Shown piece after piece: positions 46,889 through 57,702 of a DNA stretch of 64,000 nt (position 1 is the first letter of the stretch; each line of letters opens with the position of its first letter). A model generated the notes under the pieces. The model ran no database searches, was not told the DNA's origin, and worked only from the letters and a program-made list of their open reading frames with translations. Where the stretch lies: contig CADCXC010000010.1 in assembly GCA_902806595.1 (NCBI GenBank), forward strand, positions 496,001 to 560,000, read 5' to 3'. Source of the DNA: Pyrenopolyporus hunteri. Lineage: Eukaryota; Ascomycota; Sordariomycetes; Xylariales; Hypoxylaceae. Made by a program: the position numbers and the translations under genes.

Positions 46889-49800
46889 ATGAGAGTTCGA
46901 TGTGGCGGACCGTCGCCGTTTATAGGCGGCGCATTCTTGAGTCACTCTTGTAGAACGTTCTATTCATTTTCTACCTCAAACCCGGCCGGAAACATTCTTC
47001 GGTCAACTTCTAGTTGCACTTACTCCACCCAAACTCGAGAATCCTTAACTTCGTCTCGGCTAAGGTTTTTTCTTTTTTCTTGTCCGAACGCATACCGGCT
47101 CCGATCCTCGACCTTGAGACCGCACAGCACCCACGCCATCATGGCTGAGCCCAAGTGGACCGGCGTAGGGGTTCGCAAGACTTTCTTCCAATTCTTCGAG
47201 GAGAGAGGACACACGATAGGTACGCAACCGCGCAACCACGCAGCATCCGCCACAGACCATCTCATTGAACATGCGCATGCATCCCATTGCAATATTTCGA
47301 TACTCCTCCACCTAGTTGAAAACTCGTGATCGCTGATTTTGCTTGTTTTGCCCAGTGCCCTCATCGTCGGTCGTTCCTCACAATGACCCCACCTTGCTCT
47401 TCACCAACGCTGGCATGAACCAGTTCAAGCCGATTTTTCTGGGAACCATCGCCAGTACCGATGATATGTCCAAGCTGAAGCGCGCGGTCGATACCCAGAA
47501 GTGTATACGCGCTGGCGGGAAGCACAATGTATGATACCCAGCTACCTAGTCCTACCAACGTACTTGATCTTAACAGAAGTGGCGCAGGACCTTGACGAGT
47601 GAGTTTCCGTGATGGTTCTGGTAGACGCTATTAGAAGGCTAGCCGCATGCTAACCAAACATCTAGTGTCGGTAAAGACAGCTATCACCACGTGGGTGCAT
47701 ACCATTGCCCTCTATCATAACCCGCACGAACTGACTCAGATCGCAGACCTTCTTCGAGATGCTGGGCAACTGGTCCTTTGGCGATTACTTCAAGAAAGAG
47801 GCGATCGGGTGGTCCTGGGAACTCCTCACTAAGGTTTATGGACTGGATCCCACCAGACTCTATGTCACCTACTTCGAAGGTAACCCCGCCATGAACCTCG
47901 AGCCCGATCTAGAGGCGAAGGAACTATGGAAAGCCGTCGGCGTGCCTGAGGATCACATACTCCCGGGTAACATGAAGGACAACTTCTGGGAAATGGGCGA
48001 CCAGGGCCCTTGCGGCCCTTGCAGCGAGGTTCACTACGACAAGGTCGGTGGTCGTAACGCCGCGCACTTGGTTAACCAAGATGATCCCCTGGTAGTGGAG
48101 ATATGGAATAACGTCTTTATCCAATTCGACCGCCAAAAGGACGGCTCGCTTAAGTCCTTACCTGCGAAGCACATCGACACGGGTATGGGCTTCGAGCGGT
48201 TGGTGTCGGCACTGCAGGACAAGACTTCGAACTACGCCACCGATATCTTCACCCCTCTATTCGACAAGATCCAAGAAGTCACGGGAGCGCGACCATATAC
48301 GGATAAATATGGTAAAGACGACGTGGATGGTATTGATACAGCTTATCGCGTCGTTGCCGACCACATCCGGTTACTAGCTTTCGCTATCTCCGACGGCGCC
48401 GTGCCTAATAACGAGGGTAGAGGTTATGTCGTTCGCCGTGTGCTGCGGAGAGGGTCGCGCTACGCTCGAAAATATTTTAACGTAGAGATTGGCTCTTTTT
48501 TCTCCAAGATCCTACCCGCGCTAGTAGATCAGATGGGCGAGCAATTTCCCGAGATCGTTAAGAAGCAGCAGGATATCAAAGAGATTCTGGACGAAGAAGA
48601 GGAAGCATTTGCCAGAACGCTGGACCGCGGAGAGAAGCAATTTGAAAAATATGCGGCTCAGGCAGCCAACAGCGGCACGAAGAAGCTCTCTGGAGCAGAC
48701 GTCTGGAGATTATACGACACCTTTGGATTCCCGGAAGATCTAACCAAGTTAATGGCTGAGGAGCGGGGTCTCGAAACCGACGAAAACGAGATCGCCATTG
48801 CTAGAGAGAAGGCCCGGGAAGCTAGCAAGGCAGTCAAGGAGGCGGTTCAAACTTTCGCGAAGTTGAACGTCCACCAAATCGCGGAATTGAAGGACAAGCT
48901 GCAAGTCCCTGTCCCGAACGATGAACCCAAGTTTTTCAGAGGCGACACGACTGCAAGGGTTCAGCTTATCTACACAGGTACCGATTTCGTTAAGTCAACC
49001 GATGATCTACCGCCGAATACACCCTTTGGGCTTCTACTGGATAGAACCAACTTCTATGCCGAGCAGGGTGGCCAGGTTGCTGATACTGGGAGAATCGTTA
49101 TCGACGATGTCGCCGAGTTCGAAGTCCAGGATGTCCAGCAGTTTGGAGGATACATTGTGCATAATGGATTTTTGAAGTATGGTGCGCTTAAAGCTGGCGA
49201 CGAGGTCATCTGCGAATATGATGAGCTGAGGAGACAGCCTATTCGCAATAATCACACGGGTACACATATTCTCAATCACTCTTTACGCGAAGTTCTAGGC
49301 GACGAGGTCAACCAGAAAGGCTCACTTGTCGACCAAGACAAGCTCCGATTCGACTTCTCGCACAAGGCCGCAGTCACCCTTGCTGAGCTAAAAAAGATCG
49401 AGCACATGTCGAATGAGTATATACGGCAAAATTGCAAGATCTACTCCAAGGACGTGGAGCTCGATGTGGCAAGAAGGATCAATGGCGTCCGCGCCGTCTT
49501 TGGCGAGACGTATCCGAACCCTGTTCGGGTGGTGTCGGTTGGGATTGATGTCGACATGCTACTTGAGGCGCCTGAAAATCCCGAATGGAGGAAGGTTAGT
49601 GTCGAGTTTTGCGGCGGCACACATGTCGACCAGACTGGCATCATTAAAGACTTAGTTATCGTGGAAGAGAGTGGCATCGCCAAGGGAATTCGCCGTATTG
49701 TCGCATATACGGGTGACGCCGCACATCGTGTGCAACGTGAGGCAGAAGAGTTCTCCAAACGCATCTCAGCCATCGACGCCATGCCGTTTAGCCCTGAGAA

Positions 49801-50393
49801 GGAAGCAGAAGTAAAACAGGCTACGGTAGATCTCAACAACCTCGTAGTTTCGGCCCTCACCAAGGAGGAGCTGAAGGCGAGGTTCTCAAAAGTAGTCAAG
49901 TCTGTCGTGGATGAGCAGAAGAAGCGGCAGAAAGCAGAGAGCAAGACAGCGCTCGACACCGTATCCGCCCACTTCGCAAAGGACGAAAATAAGGATACTA
50001 AGTATTTCATCGGCCACTTGCCTATCTCCGCTAACACGAAGGCCGTGGCGGATGTCATGAACCACTTCAAGAGTAAGGACAAGGACCGGTCGGTATACGT
50101 CTTTGGTGGTAGCAAGCTGGAAGGCGCCGTCGTGCATGGTGTCTACGTTGGCACAGTAAGTGGAATCATTTAGCTTGCCTTCGAAAGAGAAAAACAGTAC
50201 TAACAGGTATCTCTAGCATCTTGCGTCTCAAGGCGTCACCGCCGAGGAGTGGGCTGCGGTAGTCAGCAAGGTGGTCGGGGGCAAGTCAGGCGGCAAAGAA
50301 CCCACCCGGCAAGGTCAGGGAACAAACGCGGACAAGATCGACGAGGCTGTTGCCGTTGCAGAGAAGTGGCTCGCAGAAAAACTGAAGATCTGA
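46889..50393 (+). CDS. ALA1: Alanyl-tRNA synthetase, probably cytosolic and mitochondrial forms from one gene
   Basis: Charges tRNA-Ala and edits mischarged tRNA. Exons are 46889-47219, 47356-47528, 47588-47598, 47666-47690, 47747-50155 and 50217-50393. From ATG 47141 (MAEPKWTGVGVRKTFF) the product is 957 aa, the usual length. The in-frame ATG 46889 adds 84 residues rich in Arg/Ser/Thr with one Glu and no Asp, like a mitochondrial presequence, giving 1041 aa. Exons 3 and 4 are 11 and 25 nt and encode [12 protein letters not shown] in the highly conserved [13 protein letters not shown] segment, so they are real. Other landmarks: FFEMLGNWSFGDYFK, DQGPCGPCSEVHYD, the editing-domain NNHTGTHILNHSL and FCGGTHVD zinc motifs, and a C-terminal C-Ala/DHHA1 domain. 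Convergent with the NDUFAF7 gene. Confidence 0.95.
47141..47143 (+). promoter_or_regulatory. Internal AUG for the cytosolic AlaRS isoform
   Basis: The downstream in-frame ATG has a strong context (A at -3, G at +4), while the upstream ATG at 46889 has C at -3 and A at +4. This fits leaky scanning: the weak first AUG makes a mitochondrial precursor and the strong second AUG the cytosolic enzyme. Transcription start choice could do the same. This is inference. Confidence 0.65.
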
Positions 50394-51155
50394 GTTTTTG
50401 CTGTACTCGCCAATCACGCCAACGAGCTATGTTGCGTTGTTCGATACACTACCTAGGTTGGGTTGTTTAGATGGTGCAACTGGGATGGCGCTGACGGATT
50501 GAGCCCAGACTCTTCGTTGGCCATGCAAAAAACTCTACTATAGAGGGGGCTACCTAGGCAGTTATGACCACCAATAAAAAAACCACGACGACCCCGTTGA
50601 CGAAGAGTAGTGTCTCCGGATCCCGTCTGCGCCCTCATAAGATACTCCTACCTTTCCTATGAATGGAAAGAGATGGTATATAAATTGCCGGAGGCCTACA
50701 ATTATACGCAGGCCACATTAGGAAGACAGTGTATCCAAATATTACAATGCAGAATACATTGGGCATGCAATGGCCAGTTCTACCTAAGTTATTATCAATC
50801 GCAGCTAGGACGTATAGACAGTTGTAGTGAGCATCACCCAAGGCGCCTTTTATGCCATAAAGGCACAGCCGTTAGTGATCATAAGTGAGGTATATATAAT
50901 ATATATTCCATGGACGTGTTGCATCGCACCACAGTCGCATAAGCTGTAAATTGTGAGCCATAACTGAGCATCACTATCTAGCTGCTGGCACACGATCCGA
51001 GGGTCTAGTCGGCCTATATACATACATGCATGCGCCTATCCTACATGCGGGCACACCCATTGCAATGCCGCTGCTACTCTGGCACGGGGTAAACCCGGCC
51101 TAGCATAGCATAACCTGCCTAGGTAGATACTAAAACACCACATCGCCACTACCCA
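50394..51155. other. Convergent intergenic region
   Basis: 3' flanks of the AlaRS and NDUFAF7-like genes. No gene or notable repeat. Confidence 0.45.
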
Positions 51156-52787
51156 TCACACCGTAACCATGACGCTAGCATTCTTATACCAGCTAAGCAG
51201 GGGGTTCTCGCCGCTAAGCGTACGGGTATCCTCAACAAAGGCCCAGGAGCGCATGAAGGCCTCATGAGACATGACACGGGTGAGCTTGCCGGTGAGGGCG
51301 CGGTAGATGGCCTCGACGACGTGGAAGTCGGTGGGAAATAGGATGTCGAAGTAGCCCTGGTGAACGAGCGGGGTGGACACGGGCACCATGCGCCGCTGGT
51401 ACCGGGTCTGGACGACGGGTGCGTTGAGCCCGCGCACGGCGTCGGGGAGCGTATGGAAATCGCTCGTCACCAGCCTGTGCGCGGGGAAGCACCGCTCCAG
51501 AATATCGAAGAATTGCATCAGCCGCGTCGGCACGTACTCCTGGTCGCTGAGGTTCGGCGCGAGTGGTAGCTGCGTCTTGAGCCAGCGCGCGACACCGCTC
51601 GTCGGGTAGGGCACCCGGTACCGGCCACCGGTGGCCGCGTGACGCACACGTAGATACCGAGCCGCGACGGGGTCGAGGACGGGCTCGTAGAACTCGTAGA
51701 AGTCGCCGTCGCCATCGATGAGCACGGTGCCCTGCAGCGGCTCCTCGGTGCGCAGGTCGTAGCGCAGCACGTCGTGCGCAAAGTTGTCGAACACCTCCAT
51801 GGCCAGAAAGAAACAAGGGGAGGGTACGGGGTCATCCCAGTCGAAGATGGATTTGTTAATGATCTCGACCTTGCTGGCGTGGCCCCGGGAGGCGGCAGTG
51901 GATAGTAGCTGGGAGTTCTGGAGGGCGGCGAGGGAGGGCGAGATCTCGATGATCTTGTACTTGGTTCGGTCGTAGACAGCGGGCTCGATGTCGCGGATGT
52001 AGTCGAGGATATTGAGCATGAGGGTACCGCGGCCGGCACCCATCTCGTAGATGAGGAGGTCGTGGTAAGGGTAGGTGGTCATGAGATAGTTAGACATGAG
52101 GTAGCGGGCGATGGCCTCGCCGTAATACGGGCGGAACAGCTCTGTGGGGGTATGCCACAGCTGGCGCGTATCGTCAGGACGGCCTTCCTTGGCATCGAGC
52201 GCATCCTCGAATTCGGTGTACCGCCGGCTGAGCTCGTCGTGAAAGGCGGGCTCATCGCGGAGGGCGTTGAACTGAAAGGGCTCGCCGGGGGAGAATATAA
52301 CGACTTGTTTGGAGAAATAGCCGTAGTGTGGATTATACAAGCTATCTAGAGACGGCCAGAGTTAATAACACCAGACCGAACCAACTGTCGCGTTTGGGAG
52401 AGTGTGTTTGAGCCCGGAGAGGAAACGGGAGAGAGGCAAACCTTCGATGAAGTCGCGCATGAGCATCTTGACCTGCCGCGGGCGTTCCCTCCGTGATCTC
52501 AGGTCGCGAGCCGTCACCGTCGGATACGTCTTATATTCCTCCAACATGTCATGGGTGAACAGCTCGGTCCTCTGTTGCCAATGGCTCTCCTTTTCCGGCA
52601 GCCCTTGCCTCGCTCCTCTAACCGTGTTTCGGCTGGCCATGTGCCGCCGCTGCTGGTGCCGGTGGTGTTGCTGAATTCGTCGGCCATGTTGGAGACAAGA
52701 TGATAAGGTAGTTAGGTTCCTCCTTGACTGGCAGGCCGGGTGTCTGAAGAGCTGGCGAAAGAGTTGGGCCAGGATCGGAGAGTCCAT
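51156..52787 (-). CDS. Mitochondrial NDUFAF7-type protein arginine methyltransferase (complex I assembly)
   Basis: MidA/NDUFAF7 proteins symmetrically dimethylate an arginine of the complex I 49-kDa subunit during assembly in the matrix. Exons on the minus strand are 52787-52442 and 52345-51156 (96-nt intron, GTTTGC donor, CTCTAG acceptor), 511 aa. The join restores MRDFIEDSLYNPHYGYFSKQ, a family-conserved segment. The SAM site is LLIYEMGAGRGTLMLNIL; further family motifs are YKIIEISPSLAALQ and CFFLAMEVFDNFAHDV. The N-terminal 70 residues are rich in Arg, Gln and His with almost no acids, as in a mitochondrial targeting sequence. Start is the ATG of MDSPILAQLFRQLF. Its divergent neighbour, a cysteine-synthase-like enzyme, is also probably mitochondrial. 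Confidence 0.92.
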
Positions 52788-53329
52788 GGTTTGGACTCTT
52801 GGAAGTGGCAGAAGTTGGAGAGCTTTGGTCGCTTTGGAGGGGGGGGGGGAAGCTTTTTTGACGGTTAGATCTGGTTCCACCTTTTAACCTTACCTGCTAA
52901 ACCCACTACCATAGGTAGGTAGTTATACCGTTGGGTGTACCTACTGACTTACGTAGGTAGGTACCCAAGGGCGGAATTCACGCTTCCTAGAAGTACTTGG
53001 CATTCAGCATCCAGCACGTACATACCTACAAATTACTCGCCTGTAGGTACCTGGCTAACGCTATATTGATGTACCTGCCGAAAAGTCCACTCTGCTTGTA
53101 GGGGTATTCATAGGCCTTAATCTATCGTTACTATATAAATCGCTCTGGCGTCATTCTTCTAAAATTGAGCAGCACGTTTCTTGACCTCAGAAATATTCTC
53201 TGATTATATGCAGACCACAAGCTAGATTGAGATGGATCGCACTCTAGGGAACCAGCAAATATAACTTGGTCAATGTATTCTTTATAAAAAGAACGGAGGC
53301 AAGGGGGAAAAGGGAAAAAGAGAATAAGA
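52788..53329. promoter_or_regulatory. Divergent intergenic region between NDUFAF7-like and cysteine-synthase-like genes
   Basis: 542 bp separating two divergent genes. It has a G-run at about 52841-52849, TACCTACGTAGGTAGGTACC-like motifs at about 52910-52965, and a purine-rich leader (AAGGGGGAAAAGGGAAAAAG) before ATG 53330. A shared promoter is inferred. Confidence 0.45.
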
Positions 53330-54673
53330 ATGATATCTCTGGGTGATCACCCAAAGGCCTACGGCATCGCTGCAATTGCCCTTGCCTTCGGCGCCGGGGT
53401 CCTCGTCACTCTCGGCTTCAAAGACCTGTATCCCGACTTGGAGAGGAGGTTCCAGCAGCGCGGGCGGCGGAGAACTCAGCGTGGCACGGACGCCCGCAGA
53501 TCGAGTCTCTTCTGGGGCCCCGTCGAGCTCGAGGACCACGAGATCGATGTGCTAGTACCGGGCGGCTTGGTACCCCGCGATGAGGGTATAAGCGACGGCA
53601 TCGAAGGATGTATCGGACGCACGCCGCTCATCCGGATCCACAGCCTATCCGAGGCCACCGGCCGTATCATTCTGGCCAAGGCCGAGTTTCTCAACGGCGC
53701 TGGTAATAGCCCCAAGGATCGCGTCGCCCTCAACATGATCCAGGTCGCCGAGAAAGACGGATTCCTCAAACCCGGGCGCGGCGATACCATATACGAGGGC
53801 ACCGTCGGTAGCACAGGTATATCTATCGCCGCATTAGCCCGTGCGAAGGGGTACCGCGCCCACATCTGCATGCCCGATGACCAGAGCCTTGAGAAATCAG
53901 ATTTATTACACCATCTTGGCGCTACCGTCGAGCGCGTCCCCGTCCAGCCCATTACATCCCCAGACCACTTCGTCAACCTAGCCCGCCGCCGCGCCGCCGA
54001 GCATACGAGCTCCAGCGCCGACGATAGCGTGGGCTTTTTCGCCGACCAGTTCGAATCGCCCGCCAACTACCAGGCGCACGTACGGACAACCGGCCCCGAG
54101 ATTTACCACCAGACGGGCGGCCGGATCGACGCCTTCGTCGCGGGGGCCGGCACGGGAGGCACCATTTCCGGCGTGGCCAAGTACCTTAAGGAAGAAGCCA
54201 AACTCGCCAGCCTCAAAGTCGTGCTGGCGGACCCGCAGGGCAGCGGGCTGTACAATAAGATACGGCATGGCGTCATGTACTCGAGCACGGAAAAGGAGGG
54301 GACGCGGCGGCGGCAGCAGGTGGACACGATTGTCGAGGGTGTGGGCATCAACCGCATCACGGAGAACTTCGAGGCCGGGCGCGACCTGATCGACACCGCG
54401 GTTCGGGTCACCGACGAGCAGGCCTGCAAAATGGCGCGGTGGCTTGTGGAACACGACGGTATCTTCTGCGGCAGCAGTAGTGCCGTGAATTGCGTCGCCG
54501 CTGTTGTCGCCGCCCTACAGTTGCCGGAGGGAAGTCAGGTCGTCACGGTCCTGTGCGACTCCGGTACGAGACACTTGAGCAAGTTCTGGAAGCAGATTGC
54601 CGAGATGGGCCTGGAGGACGAGCCTAAGCCGGATAATCTGCTGACGCTACTGGGTATCGAGAAACCAAGGTGA
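53330..54673 (+). CDS. Cysteine-synthase-like PLP enzyme with N-terminal membrane anchor (Mcy1/cysteine synthase 2 type)
   Basis: Single exon, 447 aa. Fold-type II PLP enzyme of the O-acetylserine sulfhydrylase/cystathionine beta-synthase group; the yeast relative Mcy1 sits in the mitochondrial outer membrane. Residues 11-29 (YGIAAIALAFGAGVLVTLGF) form one transmembrane helix followed by a basic linker. The catalytic domain begins GCIGRTPLIRI; the PLP lysine is Lys129 in NGAGNSPKDRVALN. The substrate loop is EGTVGSTGIS (usually TSGNTG), and the phosphate cup is GAGTGGTISG. Near the C-terminus GSSSAVN and CDSGTRHLSKFW are typical. The altered substrate loop is what I recall for this fungal subgroup, so its substrate may not be O-acetylserine. 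No CBS domain. Confidence 0.88.
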   Translation: MISLGDHPKAYGIAAIALAFGAGVLVTLGFKDLYPDLERRFQQRGRRRTQRGTDARRSSLFWGPVELEDHEIDVLVPGGLVPRDEGISDGIEGCIGRTPLIRIHSLSEATGRIILAKAEFLNGAGNSPKDRVALNMIQVAEKDGFLKPGRGDTIYEGTVGSTGISIAALARAKGYRAHICMPDDQSLEKSDLLHHLGATVERVPVQPITSPDHFVNLARRRAAEHTSSSADDSVGFFADQFESPANYQAHVRTTGPEIYHQTGGRIDAFVAGAGTGGTISGVAKYLKEEAKLASLKVVLADPQGSGLYNKIRHGVMYSSTEKEGTRRRQQVDTIVEGVGINRITENFEAGRDLIDTAVRVTDEQACKMARWLVEHDGIFCGSSSAVNCVAAVVAALQLPEGSQVVTVLCDSGTRHLSKFWKQIAEMGLEDEPKPDNLLTLLGIEKPR

Positions 54674-55112
54674 AGAAGCTGGTATTACTAGTACCGGACA
54701 ATACGAATTTAAGCCACCGGCACGTAGATAGAACCACTCTCGATCTACTAGTAGGGCGAATCAACGATGGATATCCATGGATCATTTATCTATGGTACAA
54801 TTGTCTGTGGCGCGAGGCCAGCCAGCACAGTCATCTTCGGGGTGCGAAGAGAGGAATACCATCGTCTTCTTGCATTAGTCAACGCAAATCCTTTAACTCC
54901 TTGCAACGCAGCCAATCTTAAAATAAGATAAAAACAACCTAGTCGTCGTCGACCGATTCCAAGACGCCTGCCATGAGGCACCTGCCATCTATGATGCCAC
55001 GGCGCGCGATGCTTATGAACCTCATGTAACCTCATGAGAAACAGTACCGATGCTTGCTACTCGGACAAGACCAAGAGAGGCAAAGACAGACGGGTTGGTT
55101 TGAGCTGTACAC
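54674..55112. other. Convergent intergenic region
   Basis: 3' flanks of the cysteine-synthase-like and TFIIS genes. Nothing else seen. Confidence 0.45.
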
Positions 55113-56264
55113 TTAGGAGAACTACGCAGGAATAGATTAGCACAAGTAGAGCGCGAGGCCGTAGAGGAGTGTTAAAAGGCTCACCTTCCATCGCTTTCCG
55201 CAGTTCATGCATTCGCAGAAAGTCGTCATCGGTTCATCTGCGCTTCGGGTCTGAGCTTGGGTATAGCTAACCATCTTCTTCTTACAATTGCTACACTCCA
55301 GGCTGTCGCTGATGCTCTTCTCGGCCATGGGGACCTGGGCCTTCTTCATGTTCTCCAGCTCGGCTTCGGCGTCGGCCTTGCGCTGGTGCGCGGACATGAG
55401 CTCCTTGGAGGTCATGACGACGAAGCGATCGGCGGTGATGGTACCCGACATGACGTTGCGGCCTAGCTCGGCATTGGTCTTGACCTTGAGGTTCTGGAAC
55501 AGCGATCTTATCTTGTCCTTGTACTCCTTGGTTTCGCCCTTGTAAGCTTTGAAGGCGGCCTGCTCTACTTCGATAGCTCGCAGCACGACGTTTTCCTCGG
55601 ATTCGCGCGAGCGGTAGGCAAGACCGTTGTACAGGAGACCGATGCAGTTATCGCGGACCTTAGAGCCGGTGCGGCTGATGTCGACCTTGTCGTTCTGGAA
55701 GGTGCGCTTCTCGGCGTCGCCCTCGTAGGCCTTCTTGTTTCCAGCCAGCGGCTTCGGGGCGGGCGAGGCGGCTTTGGAGGCGGGGGAGACGGAACCCTTG
55801 GGAGGCTTCGCGGACTGAAGGCCCTTGGATTTCTTCTCTAATTCGATGCCCTTCTTCCACTTCGCAACTACCTCCGTCGCTATTCTGGCGATGTCCTTGT
55901 TGGGGTTCCCTCGGAGCTTGCCGACGACGATACCTGCTTTGGTAGTCTGATAGATGATGATTAGCATGAGCGAGGGAGGATAAAGTAGGATGGGTAAGGC
56001 GGGATCGGCAAGGAGGGGAGAGGCGACCCAAGCGCGTGCAGTCGAGGCTATTTCTAGGAGATAGATAGCAGGCGCTGTTGCCGTATGCGCGTGTCTCGGA
56101 GGGCGACGTAAGAAGCAGGGTCAAACACTTACTCGCAGCATTTCCTCGGTCGGAGAGGCGGATCTAAGCGACTCGACGATGGCGATGATATTGGAAGCGG
56201 GCTCATTAGATTGAGCGGCCTTGTGGAGGGCCTTGACACGCGCGTCGAGCTCTCGCTGGTCCAT
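55113..56264 (-). CDS. DST1: Transcription elongation factor TFIIS
   Basis: Rescues backtracked RNA polymerase II by stimulating transcript cleavage in the nucleus. Exons on the minus strand are 56264-56133, 55946-55185 and 55121-55113, with introns of 186 and 63 nt, giving 300 aa. The first join gives EEMLRTTKAGIVVGKLRGN. The last exon is only 9 nt and supplies Phe-Ser-stop, completing the invariant end RWKFS; without it the frame would run into the intron. Domains: TFIIS N-terminal (LW) bundle about 1-75; central domain about 140-250 (DNCIGLLYNGLAYRS); C-terminal zinc ribbon from CSNCKKK with RSADEP, the acidic Asp-Glu pair that enters the polymerase active site, to FCECMNCGKRWKFS. Confidence 0.95.
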
Positions 56265-57702
56265 GGTGGGCAGCCTGCAACTTTGGATAACTATGAATAA
56301 GTACGAAGTTGTCGCGGTTGTGGGAATGGTAGGTATCGTTAAGAATCGGCGGTGTTGGAAAAGGATAGCTACAGTCGAAATCGGCGACCGGGGGGGTGGG
56401 GAAGACGAGATGGATGGGTACAAGCAGAAGGCCGACGCTGGACGCTGGTTTTGTACCTGTACCTTTCCCTAAGGTTGCAAAGTCAATGATGACGCCTCCG
56501 GGGGGAGTCTGTAAGTGACGTGGAAGTGAGTAAGTACCTTTTTCCTCCCAAAAACTGTCAAGATTTGTTTTTGAGGGACCTGAAAAGGCCAGGCGAACAA
56601 GACTCCGAAGAAGAGAATGAAAGATGGTAAGAATGAAGCTTCTTCAAAGCCGTTCGCGGTTCTCTCCTTGAGTAGCTGCCCGCGCCTGCTTGTTGCGTTA
56701 GAGCGACGTGCACGGACTCTTTTTGGTTGCTACCATGTATACCTATTCTACCGGAATTTAGCCGCAACGGGGCGATAGATAAGATAGGTACCTACCTAGG
56801 TACATACCTAGGTACGGCTACTATTACAGGTACCTAGGTACATTCTTTTGCTCATAATATTTTATTCAACACAGAGTATGAATGAATCACCTCAGAGCAT
56901 CAGGTTTTTTTCTTTTCTTTTTCAGTTAGTTTATTTATCCATTTATTTCCATACGGCGGCTCCAGGCGATAAAGCCGCAACGATTCACTTAGCAACCTAT
57001 TAACAACCCACAAGAACACCTAACACATACGGCGCCTCGTAACCAAACATATCATTAAAAGCCGACGAGGGTTGAGCATTTCCATATCACTTACTTACCT
57101 ATTATACAAAGGGCCAAAATCATCTGGGTCTCAACCTTGGCCAACCGCATAGGTGATCTCCACGATATATTCTCTAAAACATCTAGCTTACGACAGGGAA
57201 AAAAATCAAGTTAGAAATGTGTCTCAAAAGTTACGTTATAAGGAAGCATGTCCCCATCGAATCCACCGAGGTATCTTTACATAGCAGCGCTATAAACCGA
57301 GGGACGCCAAATCGTAGTGGTTAAGTGCATTGCCAACCTTCATCTTCTCTTCTAAAGGTAATATTTCCACCCAAAAATCTGGCTCAACGAACCCAGCCGA
57401 ATCCCCCTCGAAAAGCCTCCAGGCTAAAATATCCCGAACATTAAAAATCTCGCACCGCAAGTTCCGTGCCCGCTTTGTGTTGGGAGGCCCGGGGTCCATC
57501 CTTGCCCCCTATTGATTATGTCGGGATGATAATATGTTCCCCGACTGTTACCTGGAGGAGTTACGGTATAGCTAACGTGCGCCGTGCAAACCCCTATCGG
57601 CCTCGTATCGTTGTGTTTGCGAATCCGTAACGACGAGAGATAACAAAACTCGTTGTTCCGACCTGGCCTAAGGGAGTAGAATACCGGAAACTTAACCTCA
57701 AC
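56265..57702. other. Intergenic region upstream of TFIIS and downstream of the next minus-strand gene
   Basis: No gene supported. It has a dense TACCTAGGTA cluster at about 56785-56838. The short frame near 57290-57499 lacks any family match. Confidence 0.45.
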
